A DNA stretch of 64,000 nucleotides from Flavobacterium sp. SLB02 (GTDB taxonomy: Bacteria; Bacteroidota; Bacteroidia; Flavobacteriales; Flavobacteriaceae). The translations under genes were made by a program, and so were the position numbers. The stretch covers positions 5,795,319 through 5,859,318 of the forward strand of contig NZ_CP045928.1 of assembly GCF_009664855.1 (NCBI RefSeq), written 5' to 3'. This document shows positions 7,471-15,044 of this stretch, one piece after another. How positions within the stretch are numbered: position 1 is the first letter of the stretch; the number at the start of each line of letters is the position of its first letter. The notes under the pieces were generated by a model, which saw only the letters and a program-made list of their open reading frames with translations, had not been told where the DNA came from and did not search any database.

Positions 7471-9867
7471 ATGTATGTAGTAAAAAGAGATGGCCACAGA
7501 GAGCCCGTAATGTTTGATAAGATTACAGAAAGAATCAAAAAATTGTGTTACGGTTTAAATGAACTTGTAGATCCTGTTAAGGTAGCCATGAGAGTTATCG
7601 AAGGATTGTATGATGGGGTTTCAACTTCTGAACTGGATAATCTTGCGGCAGAAACGGCGGCTTCTATGACAATTGCGCATCCTGATTATGCACAATTAGC
7701 AGCGCGTGTGGCAATTTCGAACCTACATTCAAATACAAAAAAATCGTTCTCAGAAACGATGAAAGATATGTACCATTACGTAAATCCAAGAAACGGGCAA
7801 GATGCTCCGTTACTTTCGGATGAAGTATTCAAGGTAATTCAGGAAAATTCAGAATTCTTAGATTCACATATCATTTATACAAGAGATTTTAATTACGATT
7901 ACTTTGGGTTCAAAACCTTAGAGCGTTCGTATTTGTTAAAGATAAACGGAAAAATCGTCGAAAGACCACAACATATGTTGATGCGTGTTTCGGTTGGTAT
8001 TCACCTTGACGATTTAAAATCGGTAATCGAAACTTACGATTTAATGTCTAAAAAGTTCTTCACGCATGCAACGCCAACGTTGTTTAATGCAGGAACTCCA
8101 AAACCACAAATGTCTTCTTGTTTCCTTTTGGCAATGCAGGATGATAGTATCGATGGTATTTATGATACATTAAAACAAACGGCTAAAATCTCGCAATCAG
8201 CGGGAGGGATTGGTCTTTCTATTCATAACGTTCGTGCGACAGGATCTTACATTCGTGGTACAAACGGAACTTCAAACGGAATCGTACCAATGTTGAGGGT
8301 TTTCAACGATACGGCTCGTTATGTAGATCAGGGTGGTGGAAAACGTAAAGGAAGTTTTGCGATTTACATCGAAACATGGCATGCGGATATCTTCGATTTT
8401 TTGGATTTAAAGAAAAATACCGGAAAAGAAGAAATGCGTGCAAGAGATTTATTCTTCGCCATGTGGACATCGGATTTATTCATGAAACGTGTACAGGAAG
8501 ATGCGTCCTGGACTTTAATGTGTCCAAACGAATGCCCTGGATTATACGATGTTTACGGAGAAGAATTCGAAACCATGTACCTTGATTATGAATTTAGAGG
8601 AAAAGGTAGAAAAACCATTCGTGCACGTGAATTATGGGAGAAAATCCTTGAGTCACAAATCGAAACAGGAACGCCTTATATGTTGTACAAAGATGCGGCA
8701 AACCGTAAATCGAACCACAAGAATTTAGGAACTATCCGTTCATCCAACTTGTGTACAGAGATTATGGAGTTTACCTCTAAAGATGAAATTGCAGTTTGTA
8801 ACTTAGCTTCTATCTCGTTACCAATGTTCATTGAAAACGGGAAATTCGATCACGAAGCGCTTTACAATGTTACAAAACGTGTAACCCGTAACCTGAACAA
8901 AGTAATCGACAGAAACTACTATCCGGTAAAAGAAGCTGAAAATTCTAACTTACGCCACCGTCCGGTAGGATTAGGAGTTCAGGGATTAGCAGACGCTTTT
9001 ATCATGTTGCGTATGCCGTTTACAAGCGATGAAGCAAAAGCATTAAACCAGGAAATTTTCGAAACATTATACTTCGCAGCTGTAACTGCTTCTATGGAAA
9101 TGGCGAAAGAAGAAGGGCCATATTCTACATTTGCAGGATCTCCAATGTCACAAGGAGAATTCCAATACAATATGTGGGGAATGAAAGATGAAGAATTATC
9201 AGGACGTTGGGACTGGGCTTCATTAAGAAAAGAAGTAATGGAACACGGAGTTCGTAACTCACTATTAGTTGCGCCAATGCCAACTGCTTCGACTTCGCAA
9301 ATTCTTGGAAACAACGAAGCTTTCGAACCCTATACATCAAACATTTATACACGTCGTGTATTGTCTGGAGAATTCATCGTAGTAAACAAACATTTACTTC
9401 ACGATTTAGTAGACAGAGGTTTATGGAACGAAACATTGAAACAAGAAATCATGCGTCATAACGGATCAGTTCAAAATATTGATGTGATTCCGCAAGACCT
9501 GAAAGAATTATACAAAACAGTTTGGGAAATGTCGATGAAAGACATTATCGATATGTCACGTCAGAGAGGTTATTTTATTGACCAATCGCAATCATTGAAC
9601 TTGTTCATGCAAGATGCCAACTATTCTAAATTGACGTCAATGCACTTCTACGCTTGGCAATCAGGTTTGAAAACAGGAATGTATTACTTAAGAACAAAAT
9701 CTGCGGTTGATGCGATTAAATTCACATTAAACAACGATAAAAAAGAAGAAGATGCACCGGTAACTTTAGTTCCGGAAACAGAAGCAATCAGCGTTGAGGA
9801 TTACAAAGCAATGCTTTTGAAAGCACAAGCAGCAGAGCCTGATGATTGTGAAATGTGTGGGTCTTAA
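7471..9867 (+). CDS. nrdA: Ribonucleoside-diphosphate reductase class Ia, large (catalytic) subunit
   Basis: With the ATG at 7471 the protein has 798 residues and begins MYVVKRDGHREPV, the normal start of the N-terminal ATP-cone allosteric domain (residues ~1-90); an upstream extension to 7432 is not needed. The catalytic Cys pair is Cys217 (SSCFLL) and Cys443 (AVCNLAS). The radical site is NLCTE (Asn426, Cys428, Glu430), and the Tyr pair in MYYLRTKSA lies near the C-terminus. The tail ends DDCEMCGS (Cys793, Cys796), the shuttle cysteines rereduced by thioredoxin or glutaredoxin. It pairs with nrdB upstream. Confidence 0.97.
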   Translation: MYVVKRDGHREPVMFDKITERIKKLCYGLNELVDPVKVAMRVIEGLYDGVSTSELDNLAAETAASMTIAHPDYAQLAARVAISNLHSNTKKSFSETMKDMYHYVNPRNGQDAPLLSDEVFKVIQENSEFLDSHIIYTRDFNYDYFGFKTLERSYLLKINGKIVERPQHMLMRVSVGIHLDDLKSVIETYDLMSKKFFTHATPTLFNAGTPKPQMSSCFLLAMQDDSIDGIYDTLKQTAKISQSAGGIGLSIHNVRATGSYIRGTNGTSNGIVPMLRVFNDTARYVDQGGGKRKGSFAIYIETWHADIFDFLDLKKNTGKEEMRARDLFFAMWTSDLFMKRVQEDASWTLMCPNECPGLYDVYGEEFETMYLDYEFRGKGRKTIRARELWEKILESQIETGTPYMLYKDAANRKSNHKNLGTIRSSNLCTEIMEFTSKDEIAVCNLASISLPMFIENGKFDHEALYNVTKRVTRNLNKVIDRNYYPVKEAENSNLRHRPVGLGVQGLADAFIMLRMPFTSDEAKALNQEIFETLYFAAVTASMEMAKEEGPYSTFAGSPMSQGEFQYNMWGMKDEELSGRWDWASLRKEVMEHGVRNSLLVAPMPTASTSQILGNNEAFEPYTSNIYTRRVLSGEFIVVNKHLLHDLVDRGLWNETLKQEIMRHNGSVQNIDVIPQDLKELYKTVWEMSMKDIIDMSRQRGYFIDQSQSLNLFMQDANYSKLTSMHFYAWQSGLKTGMYYLRTKSAVDAIKFTLNNDKKEEDAPVTLVPETEAISVEDYKAMLLKAQAAEPDDCEMCGS

Positions 9868-9931
9868 ATTTTTTTTATTAGAATAAAGAAAATAGAATAA
9901 AGAAGAAAGATTTATATCTTTAAATTTATAG

Positions 9932-9966
9932 AAAGCAGTTATTGTAATGATAGCTGCTTTTTTTTT
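9932..9966 (+). terminator. Rho-independent terminator after nrdA
   Basis: An 11-bp stem (AAAGCAGTTAT with ATAGCTGCTTT, one G-U pair), a loop of seven, then a T-run (9958-9966). It sits 65 bases after the nrdA stop and directly adjoins the dispersed repeat starting at 9967. Confidence 0.85.
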
Positions 9967-10049
9967 AGGAGCTATTTCCCGCTTTTCGTTGCAATCTTTT
10001 TATTTTTTAAAGAAAAAAATAAAAAGGATTTCCACTTCAATCGCGGGCT
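9967..10049 (+). repeat. Dispersed GGAGCTATTTCCCGCT element, copy 1 (AT-rich core)
   Basis: An approximately 83-bp element starting AGGAGCTATTTCCCGCT and ending GGATTTCCACT...GGCT. Its centre is a 12-bp stem TTTTTATTTTTT/AAAAAATAAAAA (9997-10008 with 10014-10025). The same arms surround a quite different GC-rich palindrome in the copy at 63301-63381. Confidence 0.8.
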
Positions 10050-10071
10050 AATCATTATTCAATAGAAATTT

Positions 10072-10566
10072 ATGAAAAGTAGAATTATCTTTATATTGTT
10101 AGTGCTCTTTTTTGTTTCATGCAAAAAGAAAGAAACTAAAGATATAAAAGAAGTCAAGATTGCAAAGCAGGAAAACGATTCTAGTGATGTTGATCAGGAC
10201 GAGGTTGTTACGATGAATGCTATAAGGACTAATTATGATACCTTGGTTAATAGAGTTAAAAAGAAGGGCGATGAAGATGCTTACTTAGAGCTTTTTTATA
10301 ATTTTAAAGAATGTAGTATAGAAGTACGTACAGATACTTTGATGACTTACGCCAAAATCATGGCTTTAAAACACAATAATGAAAGAGGATATTATGATTA
10401 TCTTCAAGCATTGTACGAGAAGTATGGTGTCGATTATTCTAATTCCTCAAAAAATGATATTAGCAAGCTAGACAAAGTTTCTAAGAAGCCAATTGAAAAT
10501 TGGTTAAAACTTATGCTTGATAAAAAGATGATGACAAAAAAAGATTTTGATGCAATAAAAAGATAG
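10072..10566 (+). CDS. Lipoprotein, function unknown
   Basis: A 164-residue protein with a lipoprotein signal (ILLVLFFVSCKKKE, lipid-attachment Cys at about residue 17). The mature part begins with a highly charged Lys/Glu/Asp stretch and continues as a helical domain with repeated Tyr and Lys. The ending (KPIENWLKLMLDKKMMTKKDF) is also helical. I recognise no family. It is followed after 6 bases by the frameshifted exported gene, so both probably belonged to one unit. Confidence 0.65.
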   Translation: MKSRIIFILLVLFFVSCKKKETKDIKEVKIAKQENDSSDVDQDEVVTMNAIRTNYDTLVNRVKKKGDEDAYLELFYNFKECSIEVRTDTLMTYAKIMALKHNNERGYYDYLQALYEKYGVDYSNSSKNDISKLDKVSKKPIENWLKLMLDKKMMTKKDFDAIKR

Positions 10567-10572
10567 TTTCGA

Positions 10573-10952
10573 ATGAAGAAGATTGTGTTATTTTTGCTTT
10601 TGATGGTTGGCTCTCTTTATGCTCAAAAAAAGGATATTATTTATAGAATTACTTATGATTCTTATCCGCAGTTGGTTATTCTTATGATATTAATGTTTTA
10701 ATGTTAGAAGAAGATTCGAGATATTGCTTAATAAATCAAAAATTTTCGTCAAGAAAAATGGCGAGAAAAAATATTCCATTAAGAACTTCAAAAGAATATG
10801 GAAATTGGACTATTATCAAGGATACATTAAAGCTTATCGAAGATCAGAATAAGAGAGAAAGTAGGTATATAATTCTAAGTGATGAGAAAATTACTTTTTT
10901 GTTTGATAATGTAGATCAGTCCAAATATTATTGGAGAAAAATAGAAAATTGA
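10573..10952 (+). pseudogene. Frameshifted small exported protein
   Basis: An ATG at 10573 opens a signal peptide (MKKIVLFLLLMVGSLYAQ) and a mature start KKDIIYRITYDSYP, but this frame stops at about 10701. A second frame, from about 10650, continues VGYSYDINVLMLEEDSRYC and runs to 10952 as a coherent polar protein ending YYWRKIEN. The two halves join naturally if one base were restored (or two removed) near 10645-10652. Either the gene is broken or the sequence has an error. The intact product would be ~126 residues; no family is recognised. Confidence 0.6.
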
Positions 10953-10960
10953 AATATTTT

Positions 10961-11233
10961 ATGGACTTAAATATTATTTACAAGAATAAAGATGATTATT
11001 ATAATTTGGCTAATGATTATTTTAATCAACTAGATTCTGATGAATTAGAGATTAATGATCTTTCTATAATCTTTCCAAAGTCTATTTCTATTGTAATAGA
11101 TCACGATTTTATTCCAACTCAATGTATTGAAATTAAATTGAATATTCTTCAAAATCAAAAAGAAGTTGGAGACTATTTTTTATACATCAACGAGGAAAAG
11201 GAATTTATTGATGAATTTCTTATAATATATTAA
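10961..11233 (+). CDS. Hypothetical acidic protein
   Basis: A 90-residue acidic protein, MDLNIIYKNKDDYYNL at the start and a strand-rich end (GDYFLYINEEKEFIDEF). There is no signal peptide or membrane segment. I prefer the ATG at 10961 to a TTG at 10931 that would overlap the frameshifted gene. Size, acidity and context beside a small variable gene recall small immunity-type proteins, but nothing in the sequence proves that. The gap to the next gene (11234-11406) holds a low-complexity CTTAGCACCTTAGCATCT-type repeat. Confidence 0.5.
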   Translation: MDLNIIYKNKDDYYNLANDYFNQLDSDELEINDLSIIFPKSISIVIDHDFIPTQCIEIKLNILQNQKEVGDYFLYINEEKEFIDEFLIIY

Positions 11234-11406
11234 TTCCGTCCGTTTCGTGTTAATATAAATAGAACAATATCCCCAAAAATTCCCCGTTCTAATTATTACC
11301 AAAGATTTTTAAAACTTAGCACCTTAGCATCTAAATAACTCAGAGCCTTTCTCAATTAAACCTTTAAGAGAAACTAGAGTCTTATTGCTAAACAGATTCC
11401 TGTGTT

Positions 11407-12804
11407 ATGAAAAAAAGCAATCTTTGGTCGTTACGGTTGGGTTTTTCCGGAAAAGAATCCGATAAAATTGAAAAACTAGGATTAGAAAAATTTCTAAAAC
11501 ACTCCTATGATTCAAAATTCGATACACAACTTCCTGCTTTTTTAAATGACGATCCCAAAACATTAATCGAACTCAAAGAACTGCGAGAAGCGATAAAAAC
11601 TGCTGATAAAGAAGAAAAGAAAAAGATTCAAAAAAAAGAAATCTATTCCGCAGTTGAATTAAAAAAATGGTGGATTGGTAAAATGCGAAATGACGAATTT
11701 CCGTTGCGTGAAAACATGGTTTGTTTCTGGCACAATCATTTTGTTTCTACAACCCAAAAAGTAAAAGTCAATTACTGGATTTACCAGCACAATATGATTT
11801 TGCGCGAACATGCATTTGGAAACTTCAAAGAACTTACCAAGCAAATCGTAAGATCGAATGCAATGGTCAAATACCTTGACAATGTCGATAACAAAAAAGG
11901 AAAATATAATGAAAATCTAAGTCGGGAATTACTGGAATTATTCACAATTGGAATTGGAAATTATACCGAAAATGATATCAAAGAAGGCGCAAGAGCTCTA
12001 GCCGGATTAAACTACGGAGATGATGGTGCAATTTATCGAAGCCTTGCACAGGACAATACCAATAAAACGTATTTCGGTAAAACTGGAAATTGGAACTCAG
12101 ATGATCTCGTCGATATTATTTTTGAGCAAAAGAATATTCCGTATCTCATAACCCGAAAAATTCTAAAATGGTTTATTTATGATCATCCGTCAGAAGAATT
12201 AGTGACCTATTACGGCGATTATTTCAGAAAAGTAAAGTTTGAAATACAGCCTTTACTAACCAAAATTTTTACCGAAGAATATAAAAAAGAGAATTCAGGA
12301 ACTAAAATTAAAGATCCGCTGGTTTATATTTTACAGCTTTTGGATGAATTGCATATTGATGATCTTGATGACGGTATAGTTATGTTTTTCCTGAAACAAC
12401 AAGGAATGGATTTGTATAATCAAGTTAATGTAAAAGGTTGGGATGGCGGAAATTCTTGGCTGACCTCTCAGATTTATTTGCAACGCAACAATACCTCAGA
12501 TTTGCTTTGCAGCGGAAGAAGTATTACCAGAAAAATTTTGAATACCATGACTTCGGACACAGATAAACCAAAGACAGAATTGGAGAAAATCGATGTAAAA
12601 ATAGACTTTAATCCAGAGGGAAATAATAAAACCATTATTACAGAATTATCGAACAGATTATTATTCAAAGTAAATGATTCCATGCAAAAGGATATGGAGA
12701 ATTTACTGAAATACGATTTTGACCCAAAAGAAGCACACGCCAATTTTGCCGTAATACGACTTTTTGATTATATCACGAAATTGCCCGAATATCAATTAAT
12801 TTAG
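11407..12804 (+). CDS. DUF1800 domain-containing protein
   Basis: A 465-residue protein with the DUF1800 signatures FWHNHF (near residue 112), NENLSRELLELFTIG and the WFIYDHP region. These proteins are paired with DUF1501 proteins in many Bacteria; the biochemical role is unknown. No obvious signal peptide is visible (MKKSNLWSLRLGFSG). It is followed after 12 bases by the DUF1501 gene. The family assignment is firm, function is not. Confidence 0.88.
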   Translation: MKKSNLWSLRLGFSGKESDKIEKLGLEKFLKHSYDSKFDTQLPAFLNDDPKTLIELKELREAIKTADKEEKKKIQKKEIYSAVELKKWWIGKMRNDEFPLRENMVCFWHNHFVSTTQKVKVNYWIYQHNMILREHAFGNFKELTKQIVRSNAMVKYLDNVDNKKGKYNENLSRELLELFTIGIGNYTENDIKEGARALAGLNYGDDGAIYRSLAQDNTNKTYFGKTGNWNSDDLVDIIFEQKNIPYLITRKILKWFIYDHPSEELVTYYGDYFRKVKFEIQPLLTKIFTEEYKKENSGTKIKDPLVYILQLLDELHIDDLDDGIVMFFLKQQGMDLYNQVNVKGWDGGNSWLTSQIYLQRNNTSDLLCSGRSITRKILNTMTSDTDKPKTELEKIDVKIDFNPEGNNKTIITELSNRLLFKVNDSMQKDMENLLKYDFDPKEAHANFAVIRLFDYITKLPEYQLI

Positions 12805-12816
12805 AAAACTACAGCT

Positions 12817-13983
12817 ATGAACAGAAGGAATTTTCTAACGCTTACAGGAACTTTTACCGGTGGATTGCTGGTACTTCCTGATTTTTTACACGCTTTTGGT
12901 ACGCAAAATAATTTGGTTAGCGGGGAGCAATGTATTGTGTTTGTACAATTGAATGGAGGAAATGACGGATTGAATACTTTTATTCCGTACGACAATCCGT
13001 TGTATTATGATTTACGGACTAAAATTGCTTTGAATAAAGATGTCGTGATCGGAAAAAATAACGGAATGGCATTTCATCCTTCGTTAAAAGATTTTGCTCA
13101 AATGCAGCAAAACGGAGATTTAACCGTGATTCAGAATGTTGGATATCCGGAACCAATTCGGTCGCATTTTCGCAGTCAGGAAATTTGGCAAACCGCAGCT
13201 GATTCGAATAAATACATCAACGAAGGCTGGTTGGGACGTTATCTCGATTTGCAATGCAACGGGCATCAGGCAACGGCAGGAATCAATCTGGATTCGATCG
13301 ATAATCTTGCATTAAGAGGATTAGAGCCTAATTCGATAACGGTAAAAGATCCAAACCGATTCAAAGTAAAATCAGAAAAAGAAGAAAATGTAACCTTATC
13401 AGATAATCCGCAATTAGATTTTGTTCGAAAAATAGCCAATTCCGTTACCGAAGGATCAGATGAAATTCAGAAAGCCCTGGCGAAATCAAAATCAGAAATC
13501 AGTTATCCTAAAACCGAGTTATCTAAAAACTTAGAATGGATTGGCCGATTGATCAAAGGAAATCTAAATTCAAAAGTCTATTACACTTCGCTTAGCGGAT
13601 TTGATACACATGACAATCAACTTGCGATTCACGAGAAAAAATTAGCCGATTTAAATAATGCCTTGTACAGTTTTTACCAAGATTTAAAACAAGCACAATT
13701 GCTTCAAAATGTTACAATAGTAGTATTCTCTGAATTTGGGCGACGAGTAAAAGACAACGGAAACGGAACCGATCACGGAACTGCTGCGCCAATGTTTATA
13801 ATTGGAGGAAATAACAAAGGAACAATTTTAGGTAATAATCCGGATTTATCTAATCTTGATAATGGTGATTTAAAATATGAAATTGATTTCAGAAGTGTGT
13901 ATGCTTCATTATTGCAACAAAAAATGAATTTCGATTATTCTAAAATTGGTATTTCGAATAAACCTGTTTCGGGACTCTTTTGA
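12817..13983 (+). CDS. DUF1501 domain-containing protein, probable Tat substrate
   Basis: A 388-residue protein starting MNRRNFLTLTGTFTGGLLVLP, a twin-arginine-type signal, so it is probably exported folded. The body shows the alkaline-phosphatase/sulfatase-like DUF1501 features: VQLNGGNDGLNTFIP near the start, SGFDTHDNQ in the middle, and FSEFGRRVKDNG with GTDHGTAAPMF toward the end. These could bind metal by analogy with that superfamily. It follows the DUF1800 gene closely, a pairing seen in many genomes. The enzymatic activity is unproven. Confidence 0.88.
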   Translation: MNRRNFLTLTGTFTGGLLVLPDFLHAFGTQNNLVSGEQCIVFVQLNGGNDGLNTFIPYDNPLYYDLRTKIALNKDVVIGKNNGMAFHPSLKDFAQMQQNGDLTVIQNVGYPEPIRSHFRSQEIWQTAADSNKYINEGWLGRYLDLQCNGHQATAGINLDSIDNLALRGLEPNSITVKDPNRFKVKSEKEENVTLSDNPQLDFVRKIANSVTEGSDEIQKALAKSKSEISYPKTELSKNLEWIGRLIKGNLNSKVYYTSLSGFDTHDNQLAIHEKKLADLNNALYSFYQDLKQAQLLQNVTIVVFSEFGRRVKDNGNGTDHGTAAPMFIIGGNNKGTILGNNPDLSNLDNGDLKYEIDFRSVYASLLQQKMNFDYSKIGISNKPVSGLF

Positions 13984-13993
13984 GTAAGAGCTA

Positions 13994-14083
13994 GCCACGA
14001 ATTCACGAATTATTTGAATCTATAATTTGTGAAATTTGAATTAAATAACCACAATGATTTGCGCTAATTCGTGAATTCGTGGC
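13994..14083. repeat. Inverted repeat, GCCACGAATTCACGAATTA family, copy 1
   Basis: Perfect 19-bp arms GCCACGAATTCACGAATTA (13994-14012) and its complement (14065-14083), separated by 52 bases, just after the DUF1501 stop. Related copies lie at 32621-32680 (one mismatch) and 38293-38479 (one extra T in each arm, perfectly paired). A run of A follows the right arm in all three. Confidence 0.85.
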
Positions 14084-14169
14084 GAAAAAAATGTGCTTTC
14101 TTATTAAACTCAATGCATCGTAATTTTTGTTAAATTTGTTACATTGATAATATTAGTAATACTGAAAAT

Positions 14170-14376
14170 ATGGAAATCAAAAATTTATCTAAATATAGTA
14201 ATGCTGAAAAAATTGTTTTGGCAGAACAATTGTGGGATAGTGTTTCTAAAGAGAATTTAGAAGTTTCTGATGATGTGAAGAGAGAATTTGATATTCGTAT
14301 TGAAAATTTAGAAGAGGGAAAAACTGAATTATATACTTGGGATGAGCTTAAGGCTCATTTAAGATCGATTAGATAA
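14170..14376 (+). CDS. Addiction-module antitoxin (PF09720-like unstable antitoxin)
   Basis: A 68-residue protein matching the small addiction-module component family that accompanies RelE/ParE-type toxins: AEKIVLAEQLWDSVSKE in the first helix and a C-terminal WDELKAHLRSIR. Its TAA overlaps the toxin ATG (TAATG). The antitoxin frame is intact although the toxin downstream is broken, so it is now an orphan. Confidence 0.85.
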   Translation: MEIKNLSKYSNAEKIVLAEQLWDSVSKENLEVSDDVKREFDIRIENLEEGKTELYTWDELKAHLRSIR

Positions 14377-14674
14377 TGCATAGAATTAGGTTTGTCAAAG
14401 AAGCATTATTTGATGTTGAAGATGTTATTATTTGGTATGAAAAACAAAGAATAGGACTTTCGTATGATTTTGAACTTTGTCTGGAAGCGGGACTTGATGA
14501 AATTTCAAGAAACCCGAATGCTTTTCAGAAAAAATATAAAAATGTAAAAATGTAAAAATTAGATTTATATCAAGATTCCCTTATGGAATTCATTATCGGT
14601 TTGAAAAAGATGAAATAATTGTTATCGGTGTTTTTCATACTTCTCGTTATCCTAAAAATTGGACAAAAGATTAA
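14376..14674 (+). pseudogene. RelE/ParE-family toxin inactivated by an 8-bp tandem duplication
   Basis: The frame begins MHRIRFVKEALFDVEDVI, as in ParE/RelE toxins, but stops at 14553-14555 after YKNVKM. Directly downstream, in another frame (14558-14674), is the missing second half: IRFISRFPYGIHYRFEKD and the end HTSRYPKNWTKD. At the break the DNA reads AAAATGTA twice in tandem. Removing one copy restores YKNVKIRFISRFPYG and a normal ~96-residue toxin. Slippage could therefore in principle restore the gene. Confidence 0.88.
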
Positions 14675-14836
14675 GCGATAAGTGAAAAACTTAAAAACTT
14701 AGCGACTCAGAATCTTAGCATCTTAGAAAACCCCATTGTAAATATCTCATTTTAAGTCCATATTTTTATATTATCATACAAAACCTGCTAAATTTGTTAA
14801 GAAATCCTTTTTTGTTTCATAAAATGCAATATTTTT

Positions 14837-14867
14837 TTTGGTGCACTGAAATTAATTTATACATTCG
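14837..14867 (+). promoter_or_regulatory. Promoter of the pheA operon (TTTG-N19-TACATTCG)
   Basis: TTTG (14837-14840) and TACATTCG (14860-14867, one base from TAnnTTTG) are spaced by 19 bases, a normal Bacteroidota arrangement. Transcription would start near 14873, about 24 bases before the leader peptide ATG and 170 bases before pheA. Confidence 0.65.
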
Positions 14868-14896
14868 CAGAGAATTTATTGAAAAACACAAACAAA

Positions 14897-14977
14897 ATGT
14901 CTAATAACCGTTTTTATTTTAGCAACTCTTTTTATTTCTTCTTTAGTAGAAGTGAGGATTGTGCTATGGTTATTTGA
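14897..14977 (+). CDS. Phe/Tyr-rich leader peptide of the aromatic amino-acid operon
   Basis: A 26-codon reading frame with six Phe and two Tyr codons clustered as RFYFSNSFYFFF (14909-14944), then SRSEDCAMVI and TGA. It sits between a promoter and a terminator hairpin in front of pheA, which makes phenylalanine. This is the layout of ribosome-mediated attenuation: slow translation of Phe/Tyr codons would free the antiterminator. The last third of the frame (14955-14962) is itself the antiterminator strand. The mechanism is inferred from the sequence. Confidence 0.75.
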   Translation: MSNNRFYFSNSFYFFFSRSEDCAMVI

Positions 14978-15015
14978 GAAAATTTAAAAGACAAATAAAA
15001 CTAATATACAATCCT
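14955..15015 (+). promoter_or_regulatory. Predicted antiterminator pairing
   Basis: AGGATTGT at 14955-14962, inside the leader peptide frame, is fully complementary to ACAATCCT at 15008-15015, which forms the left arm of the terminator. The two structures are mutually exclusive. A ribosome at the leader stop codon (14975-14977) would cover part of 14955-14962 and permit termination. Confidence 0.65.
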
Positions 15016-15038
15016 GATGAAAATCAGGATTTTTTTTT
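15010..15038 (+). terminator. Attenuator terminator upstream of pheA
   Basis: A 9-bp perfect stem AATCCTGAT (15010-15018) with ATCAGGATT (15023-15031), loop GAAA, followed by eight T (15031-15038). It ends six bases before the pheA ATG, so it would stop transcription or block translation of the whole operon. Confidence 0.85.
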
Positions 15039-15044
15039 GAATAT

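Noticed and set aside
10961..11233. An immunity protein of a toxin system
   Set aside because: Small and acidic, but no toxin partner is visible and no family signature is recognised.
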